A DNA stretch of 64,000 nucleotides. Source: Thermoproteota archaeon. GTDB taxonomy: Archaea > Korarchaeota > Korarchaeia > Korarchaeales > Korarchaeaceae. Location of the stretch: contig JARZZM010000013.1 in assembly GCA_030130125.1 (NCBI GenBank), forward strand, positions 141,235 through 205,234, in the 5' to 3' direction. Each line of letters begins with the position of its first letter. Position 1 is the first letter of the stretch. The notes beneath the pieces were generated by a model. The model ran no database searches. It worked only from the letters and a program-made list of their open reading frames with translations, and was not told where the DNA came from. This document shows, one piece after another, positions 7,262 to 15,944 of this stretch. Made by a program: the position numbers and the translations under genes.

Positions 7262-10200
7262 ATGCAAAGTCCCAGAATATCGAGAAGAACCTTTCTAAAG
7301 ATGGCGGGCCTAGGCACCTTCTCACTACTCTTCTCCGGCTCAATCCGAAAGGTCTTGGGAGTGCCCAAGCCCAAGAGATACAGGCTGGGGGAGATAGGAG
7401 GCAAGGATCTGCAGCTCACTAGGGAAGTCAGGGGGGTCTGCGGCTACTGCTCTGTGGGCTGCGGCATAATCTTCTATAGGACAGGCGACAAGGTGATCCA
7501 CCTAGAGGGCGACCCGGACAATCCGTTGAACGAGGGCAAGCTCTGTTCTAAGGGAGAGGCCTCTCTGGAGCTGTTCGGGCAGCATAATCCGAGGAGACTT
7601 AGGACGCCGCTTATAAGGGTTAACCCCAAGCCTCCAGCCGAAGAGCTCAAGAAGGTTAAAACGCAAGATGAACTCAGGGCCATCTTGGATAAATACAAGC
7701 CGATATGGAGACCCGCCACTTGGGATGAGGCCTTCAGGTACATAGCCGAGAGGATGAGGGAGATCCTTGATGAGGTAGGATGGGATCCGAGGAAGGAGGA
7801 CGGCTACTACCACTTAGGCAAGAAGTTCCCGTTGTGGATAGAGGCGGGCGCCAAGCTCACCAACGAGGAGGCCTACATAATAAAGAAGATCGCCACCATG
7901 CTGGGAAGCTACAACATAGACCACGACGCTAGGAGGTGCCACTCCACCACCGTGGCCGGTTTGGCCGGGACGGTTGGCTTCGGGGCCCAGACTCAGAGCT
8001 TCATAGATACCCAGTTCATCTCCACTTATCTGATCTTCGGCGGCAATCCCGCGGAGAATCATCCGGTCAGCATGAGGCATACCCTCAAAGGTAAGGAGAG
8101 GGGGACCCTCAAGCTGGTGGTCGTTGATCCCAGATACAATAGGACCGCCTCCCAGGCTGACGTGTTCGCCTTCTTCAGACCGGGCTCGGACCTAGCGTTC
8201 CTCCTATACATCCTTCACTACGCCTTCTGGGAGAGGAATCCACCGGTGGATCAACTGGACACTTTCAAGGAGTTCGTCACCAGGTTTAACGTGGATCTGG
8301 AGGAGATAAAGGAGTTCAAGGAGATAACCAAGGATTACACGGCTGAGGAGGTTTCGAGGATAACGGGAATACCGGTGGACAAACTCAGGAAGATAGCAGA
8401 ACTCTACGTGGAAAACAGTGGAGTGACTACCAACTTCAAGAGGTTCGGTTCCATCCAGTGGGCAATGGGGCAGACCCAGCACCATGTGGGGACCCAGATC
8501 ACGAGGCTCAGCACCCTCGTGCAGCTGACCTTGGGAAACATGGGATTCCCGGGCGGAGGCCTGAATCCGTACAGGGGCCACAGCAACGTGCAGGGGACCA
8601 CCGACATGTGCATACTCTCGCACATACTGCCGGGTTACATAAAGCAACCCTCCAGCCCTCTCCAGATAAGGGTTTATCAGGACTGGAAGAATCAGGGCTT
8701 CCCCGACGCCTGGCACTGGGAGATCCCCGATTGGGCTGGCAGCAGCTTCGGTCCCAATGAGAGGGGTAAGGTGAACTCGACCAAGGTGCTCTGGTCGTGG
8801 TGGTTCCAGAACTGGAGGAGGTTCGAGTTGACTTGGGGCATCTTCGTCGGTACAGATCCTGAATCGGATCCGAAGAACGGGACCGTGATAAGCGACTTCC
8901 CATTCGGAAAGGGATACACAGAGAACACCTGGTGGCAGGGAGTCCTCTTCGACGATGTGCTGAAGGCCGCGATCATAATGGCGGAGAACATAGCTGTCAG
9001 CGACGGGGATGCGATAACTACCTATATAGCCCTAGCATCGCTCAAGCTGCTTGTTGTGGTTGACCTGTGGGAGACTGAGACAGCAACTTTCGCTGATGTC
9101 CTCCTACCTGGCGCATTCCAGTACGAGAAGTACGGGTCGATAACGAACAGCAACCGCTGGGTCCAGTGGCAGGACAGGGTCGTGCCACCAGCAGGCGATG
9201 CCAAACCCGATCTCTGGATAATGCTCAAACTCTGGGACTACTTCAAGAGCTACGGGATTGTGAGGCTTCCAAGCCAGATATACGGCAAGAGGGAGGAGAA
9301 GGTCTCCATAAAGAATCCCAATACAGGAGAGATGGTCGAGCTTTACGAGAGGAAGATAGAGCCCTTCATGGACTACGCGACCGGCAGATTCGCTGATCCT
9401 GACTACGCATATGCTGATCCCGAGCTGATATACAAGGAGATAGACTTGGCAGTTGATCTGTACAACGGGATGTATGATTGGGTTGACGGGAAGATACTGG
9501 CGAAGAGGAGGAAGCCCCTGCTGAGGACTGAGTCAGACATAGATGGCATTCTGGACAGGGAGTTCCTGATGTACAAGGACTGGGCGTGGACATGGCCCAA
9601 GAATGTGAGGATACTCTATGACCTCTGGACTCTCTCCAAGACCTTGGGGAGGACCTTCCAGTTCACCTTCACTCCCGGCGAATATTCCGTTGGGGACACG
9701 CTTAATGGTAAGACTGTGTCCATAACTGGAGAAACCGGAGAGATCAGGGACGCAAAGAGCGGTAAGTGGAGGCCAGCTTTCATACCCGGCCATAACTTCG
9801 TGGTCGGCAAGATGTACAAGAGGCTGTGGTCCGGCATGACCGACCTGCTGACCGGCGCCGTTACGGCGAAGGACCTCCTATGGTATGGGAAGGTGATGGG
9901 GAAGTTCGTGATATTCAGCGGGGAATCCCACACCGTGACCACCTACGAGGATCTGGGCATCAAGTGTCCCCTCTGCGAGAGCTTCTACTACGATGAGGAC
10001 GTGATAAATGTCGGTAAGGCGAACTACAAGAAGCCCTATTTCAAGGGGACGAAGGACTACAAAGGGAAGAAGATAAAGTACGTGGGATTCTATGACTGGA
10101 AGAAGGTGAGAGACAAGTTCTCCGAGGAGTTTAGGAGTCTAGCCAAGTCCTTGGGCATAAGAGAAGCGGTCAAGAGCATGAAGGAGAAGTACGGCGAGTG

Positions 10201-10882
10201 GTACGCCTATCCTAATCCGAGCAATTCCGGTGAGATCCTAGCTTGGGATATGAGGTACCCGATCCACTACGAACCTGTGGAGTCTCCAGACTTCGAGCTG
10301 GCCACCAAGTATCCAGCGATGGCTTGGAGGAGAGCAGAGAATTACAGATTCTTGGAACCACCTAAGGGATTCGAGCACCTCAAGGATACGGTCACCATGA
10401 TCCCGGAGGATATGTCACCGCCCGAGGGTGCTGAGGTAGTTGTGGTGACCACGAACAGGATGACGGAGCATTTCCACACCGGTCAGCTCACTAGGAATGT
10501 CCCTCTCCTAGCGGAGCTCGTCCCGGAGCCGTTCGCTGAGATACCTAAGCCCCTAGCGGATAAGCTCGGAATAAAGCCCGGAGATATCGTCGAGGTGGGA
10601 AACAAGAGGAACGTGATTTACGTGAGGGCGATGGTTACCCACAGGGTCCCCAAGCTATCAGTCAATGGTAAGGAGGTCTACGTGATAAACCTGCCATGGC
10701 ACTGGGGATGGGCCGGGGCTCACAGCACCTATGCGGTGGTGAATACGATAACGGACGTGTACATGGACGTGGTCACCACTATGCAGGAGACCAAGGCGTT
10801 CCTGGCCTACGTTAGGAAGGCTCCCATCGAGAAATACGACTACAGGGCAAAGGAGGAGAATTTACCGGGGATAAGGCCGTGA
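7262..10882 (+). CDS. fdnG: formate dehydrogenase N-type catalytic subunit, exported, Cys form
   Basis: 1206 residues, longer than the bacterial FdnG of about 1015. ATG 7262 follows GGGGGTGAT; it gives an N-terminus with the Tat motif SRRTFLK and a hydrophobic stretch. Cys60, 63, 67 and 95 bind a 4Fe-4S cluster. Cys226-His227 (ARRCHSTTV) is the Mo/W ligand with the His that follows it in formate dehydrogenases; bacterial FdnG has selenocysteine here. The segment GLNPYRGHSNVQGTTD is diagnostic of the FdnG/FdoG branch among molybdopterin oxidoreductases. The extra length lies mostly in the second half. It oxidises formate outside the membrane and passes electrons to the beta and gamma subunits. 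It heads an operon with those subunits and fdhE. Whether it uses Mo or W cannot be read from the sequence. Confidence 0.93.
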   Translation: MQSPRISRRTFLKMAGLGTFSLLFSGSIRKVLGVPKPKRYRLGEIGGKDLQLTREVRGVCGYCSVGCGIIFYRTGDKVIHLEGDPDNPLNEGKLCSKGEASLELFGQHNPRRLRTPLIRVNPKPPAEELKKVKTQDELRAILDKYKPIWRPATWDEAFRYIAERMREILDEVGWDPRKEDGYYHLGKKFPLWIEAGAKLTNEEAYIIKKIATMLGSYNIDHDARRCHSTTVAGLAGTVGFGAQTQSFIDTQFISTYLIFGGNPAENHPVSMRHTLKGKERGTLKLVVVDPRYNRTASQADVFAFFRPGSDLAFLLYILHYAFWERNPPVDQLDTFKEFVTRFNVDLEEIKEFKEITKDYTAEEVSRITGIPVDKLRKIAELYVENSGVTTNFKRFGSIQWAMGQTQHHVGTQITRLSTLVQLTLGNMGFPGGGLNPYRGHSNVQGTTDMCILSHILPGYIKQPSSPLQIRVYQDWKNQGFPDAWHWEIPDWAGSSFGPNERGKVNSTKVLWSWWFQNWRRFELTWGIFVGTDPESDPKNGTVISDFPFGKGYTENTWWQGVLFDDVLKAAIIMAENIAVSDGDAITTYIALASLKLLVVVDLWETETATFADVLLPGAFQYEKYGSITNSNRWVQWQDRVVPPAGDAKPDLWIMLKLWDYFKSYGIVRLPSQIYGKREEKVSIKNPNTGEMVELYERKIEPFMDYATGRFADPDYAYADPELIYKEIDLAVDLYNGMYDWVDGKILAKRRKPLLRTESDIDGILDREFLMYKDWAWTWPKNVRILYDLWTLSKTLGRTFQFTFTPGEYSVGDTLNGKTVSITGETGEIRDAKSGKWRPAFIPGHNFVVGKMYKRLWSGMTDLLTGAVTAKDLLWYGKVMGKFVIFSGESHTVTTYEDLGIKCPLCESFYYDEDVINVGKANYKKPYFKGTKDYKGKKIKYVGFYDWKKVRDKFSEEFRSLAKSLGIREAVKSMKEKYGEWYAYPNPSNSGEILAWDMRYPIHYEPVESPDFELATKYPAMAWRRAENYRFLEPPKGFEHLKDTVTMIPEDMSPPEGAEVVVVTTNRMTEHFHTGQLTRNVPLLAELVPEPFAEIPKPLADKLGIKPGDIVEVGNKRNVIYVRAMVTHRVPKLSVNGKEVYVINLPWHWGWAGAHSTYAVVNTITDVYMDVVTTMQETKAFLAYVRKAPIEKYDYRAKEENLPGIRP

Positions 10883-10895
10883 TGGGGGTGATGTT

Positions 10896-11699
10896 ATGGG
10901 AGAGATGGCAATAGCCTTCAATGTGGATAACTGTATCTTCTGCAGGGCATGTCAGGTTGCCTGCCACGTGTGGAACAACACTAGACCCCAAGTAACTGAA
11001 TTTTCCCCTACATTGACGAATCCCCCAGATCTTCTGCCTAACGTCTGGATGGTGATGGAGGCTAAGGAGGTAGTGGAGGGAGATGAATTCCACTGGCTAT
11101 TCCTCAAGAGGCAATGCATGCACTGCAGCGAGGCCCCCTGCGCTAAAGCTTGTCCAGTAAATGCCATAGAGATCCATCCGGAGGGGGCTGTCGTAATAAG
11201 AGAGGACAAGTGTACCGGATGCAGGTTCTGCATAGAGGCATGTCCCTACGATGTCCCCAAGTACGATGAGAGTAGTGAGAAGGTGTACAAGTGTACTTTC
11301 TGCATAGACAGGATACAGAACGGCTTGGAGCCCGCTTGCGTCGCTGCATGCCCCACTGATGCCTTGGTATTCGGCGATTACGATGAACTGGTCAACAGGT
11401 ACAGGTCTCAGGGCTTTGAGGTGTATGGTGACTCGGTCAACGACTACGTGGGTAGGACCCACTACATCTACGTCACTAGGAAATTCAAGGGCAAGCTGAC
11501 CGACCCCAAGTACTTCGGTGAGAGGCTGAAGAAGGATCCGAGAAAGGCGTCAGTACAGGTCGGAACCAACGTGGTAGAACCTGTCGGCTGGGGCCTTATT
11601 GGTCTCACTTTACTGGCCGCAGCCGGCCACTTCATCTACTGGAGGACCAAGAGGATCGAGGAGAAGTCCGAATCTGAAGGTGAGAAGGGAGGTGAGTGA
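10896..11699 (+). CDS. fdnH: formate dehydrogenase beta subunit, four-cluster ferredoxin protein
   Basis: 267 residues. Sixteen-cysteine pattern in four groups: CIFCRACQVAC, CMHCSEAPCAKACP, CTGCRFCIEACP and CTFCIDRI...CVAACP. This is the FdnH/DMSO-reductase B layout with four 4Fe-4S clusters. A single hydrophobic segment near residues 226-246 anchors it, as in FdnH, and a charged Glu/Lys tail follows. No separate signal sequence is seen, so it is probably exported together with the Tat-bearing alpha subunit. The start follows GGGGGTGATG, and the stop is directly followed by the gamma subunit ATG. Confidence 0.93.
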   Translation: MGEMAIAFNVDNCIFCRACQVACHVWNNTRPQVTEFSPTLTNPPDLLPNVWMVMEAKEVVEGDEFHWLFLKRQCMHCSEAPCAKACPVNAIEIHPEGAVVIREDKCTGCRFCIEACPYDVPKYDESSEKVYKCTFCIDRIQNGLEPACVAACPTDALVFGDYDELVNRYRSQGFEVYGDSVNDYVGRTHYIYVTRKFKGKLTDPKYFGERLKKDPRKASVQVGTNVVEPVGWGLIGLTLLAAAGHFIYWRTKRIEEKSESEGEKGGE

Positions 11700-12431
11700 A
11701 TGGCCGAGGAGTATGTGAGCCTTGCGGAGTGGAGGAGCAAGTGCGAGGCAGTGAAGGCGTTCAGCGAGGCCCAGATATGGGTACACAAGCATCTGATACA
11801 CTTCACCCTGTTCTTCCTCATCACAGGCTTACCCTTAATTAGCAGAGAGTGGTTCGGCTGGCTTGCTTTCGTCTTCGGCTATCCGCTTTCCACTGTGATA
11901 GGGAGCTACGATCCCTACAGCCTCGGCATACAGGTGGCCAGGTTCATACACAGGATCTCGGCCATAGGGCTGGCTCTAGTGCTGGTACCTTTCCTCCTCA
12001 AAATGCTGGGAGAGCTCAGGCGTATGGAGATATGGCCCGAATGCTGGAGCTTTTCCTGCTTCAAGAAAGGTTTCGAGGACATGATAGATTTCTACGTGCA
12101 CAGGAAGAAGGTGACATTCCCCAAGTATAATGTGGGACAGAAGGGATGGATCTGGACCGTAATAGTAGGGATGGTGATAATGTACGTAACTGGAACCGTG
12201 ATGTGGCTGAGGGACCTCTTCCCGCCCAGCGCTTGGGAGGTGGCCCATCTCCTCCACGATATAGGGTTCTTCATAGCAGCCATAGGCCTCATAATTCACG
12301 TGTACATGGCCCTGTTGATTCCAGAACATAGGCCTTTCGTCAGGGCCATGTTCAGAACGGGTAGATTGACTGAGGAGTACGTTAAGGAGCACCATCCCAA
12401 GTGGCACGAGAAGATCGAGAAGGAAGGCTGA
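11700..12431 (+). CDS. fdnI: formate dehydrogenase gamma subunit, cytochrome b556
   Basis: 243 residues with four hydrophobic segments (about residues 35-55, 80-103, 155-175 and 190-215). Histidines in HKHLIHF, HRIS, HDIG and HVYM lie in or beside them, as expected for the two b hemes of FdnI. Its role is to pass electrons from the beta subunit to a membrane quinone. It begins directly after the fdnH stop with GGAGGTGA as ribosome binding site. The 18 bases that follow form a pyrimidine tract ending in TTTTTT, a possible weak terminator just before fdhE. Confidence 0.9.
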   Translation: MAEEYVSLAEWRSKCEAVKAFSEAQIWVHKHLIHFTLFFLITGLPLISREWFGWLAFVFGYPLSTVIGSYDPYSLGIQVARFIHRISAIGLALVLVPFLLKMLGELRRMEIWPECWSFSCFKKGFEDMIDFYVHRKKVTFPKYNVGQKGWIWTVIVGMVIMYVTGTVMWLRDLFPPSAWEVAHLLHDIGFFIAAIGLIIHVYMALLIPEHRPFVRAMFRTGRLTEEYVKEHHPKWHEKIEKEG

Positions 12432-12449
12432 TCCCCACCCCACTTTTTT

Positions 12450-13376
12450 ATGCCCTCCGATGTCTCTCGGATAGGTGAGTTCATAGTGTCGGACGCGTCG
12501 AGCAAGTTCAAGCGGGCAGTGGACCTGATTTCGATTGAAACCCCCGAGCTGAGGCCTTCCCTCCTATTCTACGCTGATATGATCTCTCTATTGAACGAGT
12601 TATCCGATGAGGTTGTATTGGAGCTGGAGGATAGAAGGGAGCTTATTGAAGAGCTCGCCAAGAGGGTCAGCGAGGAGGGATCTCCGCTCCTGAATTTACT
12701 CGGTACAATACCCGTATCCGCAGGGATATGGCAAAGGATACTCGAATCAGTTGTATCAATAGTGAGAGATCACCGGGAGGAGCTAACGGAAGATCTAAAT
12801 AAGCTATTAGAGGCGTCGGAAGGTGGTTCCTTTAGTATACGCGACCTAGCCACCTACTCCCTAAAAGGGGATCCGAATTACGCTAGGGGGGTGGCTGCCG
12901 GACTTGATGTGGACTTGGACTTAGTGAACGCAATTGCCCTATGGACAATACAGCCCCTCCTCATTGCCCTGAGGAGGATCGCCGAAAGGAAGATAGATGC
13001 TAACAACTGGTTGAGAGGCTATTGTCCGGTCTGCGGAAGCTACACGAGGACCGGATTCATGGAAGGGGAGGGTAGGAAGCTACACCTCAAATGCGAGATA
13101 TGCGGGATGGAGTGGCCCTTCCTCAGGTTGAAATGTCCCTTCTGTGGTAACGAAGATGAGAAGAAGTTGGGTTTCTACTCTCTAAACGACAATAAGTTCC
13201 GCCTTTACGTATGCGAAAGTTGCGGAGAATACTGGAAGGTGGTCGACGAGGAACTAGCTGGTAAGAACGTTCCTAGGGAACTCTATCCAGTATGGACCTT
13301 TGAACTAGATGAGCTGGCCTCCAAGCTCAGCAAGGAGAGATCATCAGAAGACGAGGAAGGTGACATAAAGAGCTGA
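12450..13376 (+). CDS. fdhE: FdhE-like formate dehydrogenase formation protein
   Basis: 308 residues. The N-terminal two thirds is helical; the C-terminal third has four CxxC groups (CPVCGS, CEICGM, CPFCGN, CESCGE), which is the rubredoxin-like iron-binding layout of FdhE. FdhE is needed for assembly of Tat-exported formate dehydrogenases. Its place right after the three structural genes supports the call. The start ATG comes just after a run of T with no clear ribosome binding site, so translation may depend on coupling. It ends 3 bases from the convergent fdhD. Confidence 0.87.
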   Translation: MPSDVSRIGEFIVSDASSKFKRAVDLISIETPELRPSLLFYADMISLLNELSDEVVLELEDRRELIEELAKRVSEEGSPLLNLLGTIPVSAGIWQRILESVVSIVRDHREELTEDLNKLLEASEGGSFSIRDLATYSLKGDPNYARGVAAGLDVDLDLVNAIALWTIQPLLIALRRIAERKIDANNWLRGYCPVCGSYTRTGFMEGEGRKLHLKCEICGMEWPFLRLKCPFCGNEDEKKLGFYSLNDNKFRLYVCESCGEYWKVVDEELAGKNVPRELYPVWTFELDELASKLSKERSSEDEEGDIKS

Positions 13377-13378
13377 GG

Positions 13379-14149
13379 TCAGCAGAGAGGGCTGTCTGCC
13401 TCCTTCCCATGCCATCTCACTAGGGGTCCCCCCTTGGACACCATGGGACCTCCCCTCACCCTCTCCGGATAAGTGAAGACTTTCAACTCCCTAGTGAAGT
13501 CTTTTGATATGAGGGTTATCCCCCTCTGATCTGCTGATGCCGCTCCACTAACTAAAACGTGCCTCATGCTAGCAACGATCCTTATCCCCGTCAGAGACAG
13601 GAGCTTTATGATGTCGCCCGAGATCCTCCCGGTGCTAATCATAACTGGTGTAAGCTCCTTGAGATCGTCACTGCGCTTCATTATCCAACCAGCAATCTTC
13701 ATCGCAGCGGTGTGCCTACTTATATCGACAAGCAGCATCTTTTGAACTACGGAGGATCCCTTTAGGGCGTATAGCCCGGTGACGTGAAAGGCGAAGGGGC
13801 ATATGCTCTTGGGAATGGATTTGGATGCATCGGACATCAGGCTCAGGATCGTGCTCCATTCGACTGGCTCGTCCCTCCATCTAGGGGGACTCAATTCCCC
13901 CTCGTCAGTGATCCTCAGCAGATACTCTAGGTCGCTCAGTCTTATTTCCTCCACCCTGACATCCCTTGTAATCCCCTTCATCAGCAAGTAACCTATTACT
14001 GCCTCCTCGATCATATTTGGGCTAGCGAAGAAGCTCCCTACCTTTCGGCCATCCACCCACTCCACCTCGTACCTGAAGTCGGCAGCCATCTGCGTACCTC
14101 TCCAGCGGACGACGGACCTTTCACACACCCTCCTCAGTTCATCTTGCAT
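13379..14149 (-). CDS. fdhD: FdhD-like sulfurtransferase for formate dehydrogenase
   Basis: 256 residues. The FdhD pattern is clear in the C-terminal half: FHVTGLYA, then VDISRHTA in the place of EDVGRHNA, STGRISGD, and the ending GITLISKD...FTYPERV. FdhD moves sulfur from a cysteine desulfurase to the molybdenum cofactor. The family usually has a CGxCG-type pair in mid-protein; here that region has only one Cys (SICPF), near residue 115. It either works with one Cys or uses the Cys near the N-terminus. It converges with fdhE. Confidence 0.85.
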   Translation of the reverse strand: MQDELRRVCERSVVRWRGTQMAADFRYEVEWVDGRKVGSFFASPNMIEEAVIGYLLMKGITRDVRVEEIRLSDLEYLLRITDEGELSPPRWRDEPVEWSTILSLMSDASKSIPKSICPFAFHVTGLYALKGSSVVQKMLLVDISRHTAAMKIAGWIMKRSDDLKELTPVMISTGRISGDIIKLLSLTGIRIVASMRHVLVSGAASADQRGITLISKDFTRELKVFTYPERVRGGPMVSKGGPLVRWHGKEADSPLC

Positions 14150-14190
14150 TTAGGAGACACCCTTGGTGCTCAATATTAAGTGCATGCACT

Positions 14191-14550
14191 CTAGATGAGC
14201 CCTAACTCCCCAACCACCTTAACAGCTAGATTGCACTTTTCCCTGAACTCCTGCTCGCTCACAGTATGAGTGGCAGGACAGTACTCATCCAGTACGCACT
14301 TCCCAGCGTCGAGATCGTAGATCACGGGATAGGCCCTGCATCCCAGAGGCCTATGCTCGTAGACGGAACACATCCCGTTCTTTAGGAAGTAGCACTTTCC
14401 ATCAACGTTCTTGAGCCTGATGAATCCTCCTCTAAGCTCGGAGAAATCCCCTCTTCTATATCCTAGGGACTCAAGTCTCCTTATGTCGCTTTCAGTGAGG
14501 ATCATCTCGGTCTCAAGGCAGCAGAGGTGGCACCCCTCGGGACATATCAT
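14191..14550 (-). CDS. YkgJ-family CxxxCxxCC metal-binding protein
   Basis: 119 residues from the ATG at 14550, which has a TATA-like TTTTAAT about 25 bases upstream; a longer frame would run into tldD and is unlikely. The N-terminus is MICPEGCHLCC and later cysteines occur in GKCYFL, GMCSVY, LGCRAYP, GKCVLDEYC and EKCNLA. This is the zinc/iron-chelating YkgJ (UPF0153) pattern. Its biochemical role is not known. It is divergent from tldD with only 34 bases between start codons. Confidence 0.8.
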   Translation of the reverse strand: MICPEGCHLCCLETEMILTESDIRRLESLGYRRGDFSELRGGFIRLKNVDGKCYFLKNGMCSVYEHRPLGCRAYPVIYDLDAGKCVLDEYCPATHTVSEQEFREKCNLAVKVVGELGLI

Positions 14551-14552
14551 CA

Positions 14553-14581
14553 GGGTTATATCGGTCTCTCCATTAAAATTC
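14553..14581. promoter_or_regulatory. overlapping divergent promoters of tldD and the YkgJ gene
   Basis: On the plus strand TTATAT near 14555 lies about 27 bases before the tldD ATG. On the minus strand TTTTAAT near 14572-14579 lies about 25 bases before the YkgJ-type ATG. Both genes would be leaderless and each promoter lies inside the other's start region, so the two transcripts probably exclude each other at any moment. Confidence 0.4.
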
Positions 14582-14584
14582 CGT

Positions 14585-15943
14585 ATGGATTTGGAGGACG
14601 CAGTATCCCTAGGTCTCGATGAAGGGGCTGACTTCATCGAGGTCAGGGAAGAGAGAACCTACATGACCATGATCAGGATGATCGATGGAGTAGTGAGGGA
14701 GTTGACTAGGGGAAGGGAGTTCAGGATAAGTGTCCGGGCCCTATACAGAGGTGGATGGGGCTTCGGCATAGCTAACTCCCCTAATGAGATAGCCGACGCG
14801 GTTAAAGATGCAGTGAGCCTAGCTAAACTCTCATCTAGGTGGGCAGAGCCGATAGAAGTGAATTGGCCCTCCTTCAAGGGAAGCTACGAGGTTAAAGGGA
14901 GGAAGCCCGCGTGGCAGATTCCGATAGAGGAGAAGATAGGGATAGTCGATGAGCAGGATCGACTCGCCAAATCAATTGATAAGGTGACCAACAGGAACAT
15001 AATGATGGGAGACACGCTCAGGGAGACCAGAGTAATCAACTCCTTGGGAACTGACATCAGGCAGACACTGCCTAGGGTCAGGCTGGCCGCCTACATATTT
15101 GCTCACGAGGCGGGAGTGACGGAAAGCGCGTTCGAATCGAGGGGAGGGATAGGAGGACTGGAGGTGATTGAGGGGACTGGGATCGCGGAGGAGGCAGCCA
15201 AAAGGGCCGTGGAAGCTCTATCGGCCAAACCAGCCCCTCCTGGGCCCCATCCCGCGATACTGGATCCGAAGCTGGCTGGTGTGTTCATACACGAGGCTTT
15301 CGGTCACGCGGCCGAGGGAGACGCGGTAGTTAACAACGAGAGCATCCTCACAGGAAAGCTGGGTGAAAGGGTGGGCTCCGAGGTGGTCAGCGTCGTCGAC
15401 GATCCCACCATAGAAGGGTTATACGGGTTCTACAGGTACGATGACGAGGGGACCGAGTCCAGGCGCAAGTACATAGTCAAGGGAGGCATACTTTCCGGCT
15501 ACATGACCAACTTGGAGACCGCTTCCAAGCTCGGGCTCGAACCTACCGGAAACGCTCGCTCGATGGATTACAGCAATCCACCTATTGTGAGGATGTCCAA
15601 CACGTTCATAGACAGGGGGGATTGGACGTTCGAGGAGATGGTGTCCGATATGAAGCAAGGAATATACGCGTTCGGGTCCCTTTACGGATACACCGATCCG
15701 GCTAAGGGACAGTTCATGTTCAAGGCCGAGGGAGGCTGGCTGATTGAGAACGGAGAGCTCAAGCAGAGGTTGAGGGAGGTGGCCATAACCGGTATGACCC
15801 TCGAGGTCCTGAACAACATAGATGCGGTCGGGAAGGACTTATCTCACGATCCAGGGATGTGCGGGAAGATGGGCCAGTGGGTTCCCGTAACCACTGGAGC
15901 GCCCCATGTTAGGGTGAGCAACCTGGTGTTCGGGGGGAGGTAA
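14585..15943 (+). CDS. tldD: TldD metalloprotease subunit
   Basis: 452 residues from the ATG at 14585. The metal site HEAFGHAAEGD (HExxxH) lies near residue 237. TldD and TldE form a heterodimeric peptidase that degrades small unfolded peptides and matures some modified peptides in bacteria. TldE follows after one base. The frame stays open further upstream, but that part overlaps the divergent YkgJ gene and does not look like TldD. Confidence 0.94.
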   Translation: MDLEDAVSLGLDEGADFIEVREERTYMTMIRMIDGVVRELTRGREFRISVRALYRGGWGFGIANSPNEIADAVKDAVSLAKLSSRWAEPIEVNWPSFKGSYEVKGRKPAWQIPIEEKIGIVDEQDRLAKSIDKVTNRNIMMGDTLRETRVINSLGTDIRQTLPRVRLAAYIFAHEAGVTESAFESRGGIGGLEVIEGTGIAEEAAKRAVEALSAKPAPPGPHPAILDPKLAGVFIHEAFGHAAEGDAVVNNESILTGKLGERVGSEVVSVVDDPTIEGLYGFYRYDDEGTESRRKYIVKGGILSGYMTNLETASKLGLEPTGNARSMDYSNPPIVRMSNTFIDRGDWTFEEMVSDMKQGIYAFGSLYGYTDPAKGQFMFKAEGGWLIENGELKQRLREVAITGMTLEVLNNIDAVGKDLSHDPGMCGKMGQWVPVTTGAPHVRVSNLVFGGR

Positions 15944-15944
15944 G

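Noticed and set aside
8204..8716. 170-codon minus-strand frame inside fdnG
   Set aside because: Antisense shadow of a well-conserved coding region; no ribosome binding site or family match.
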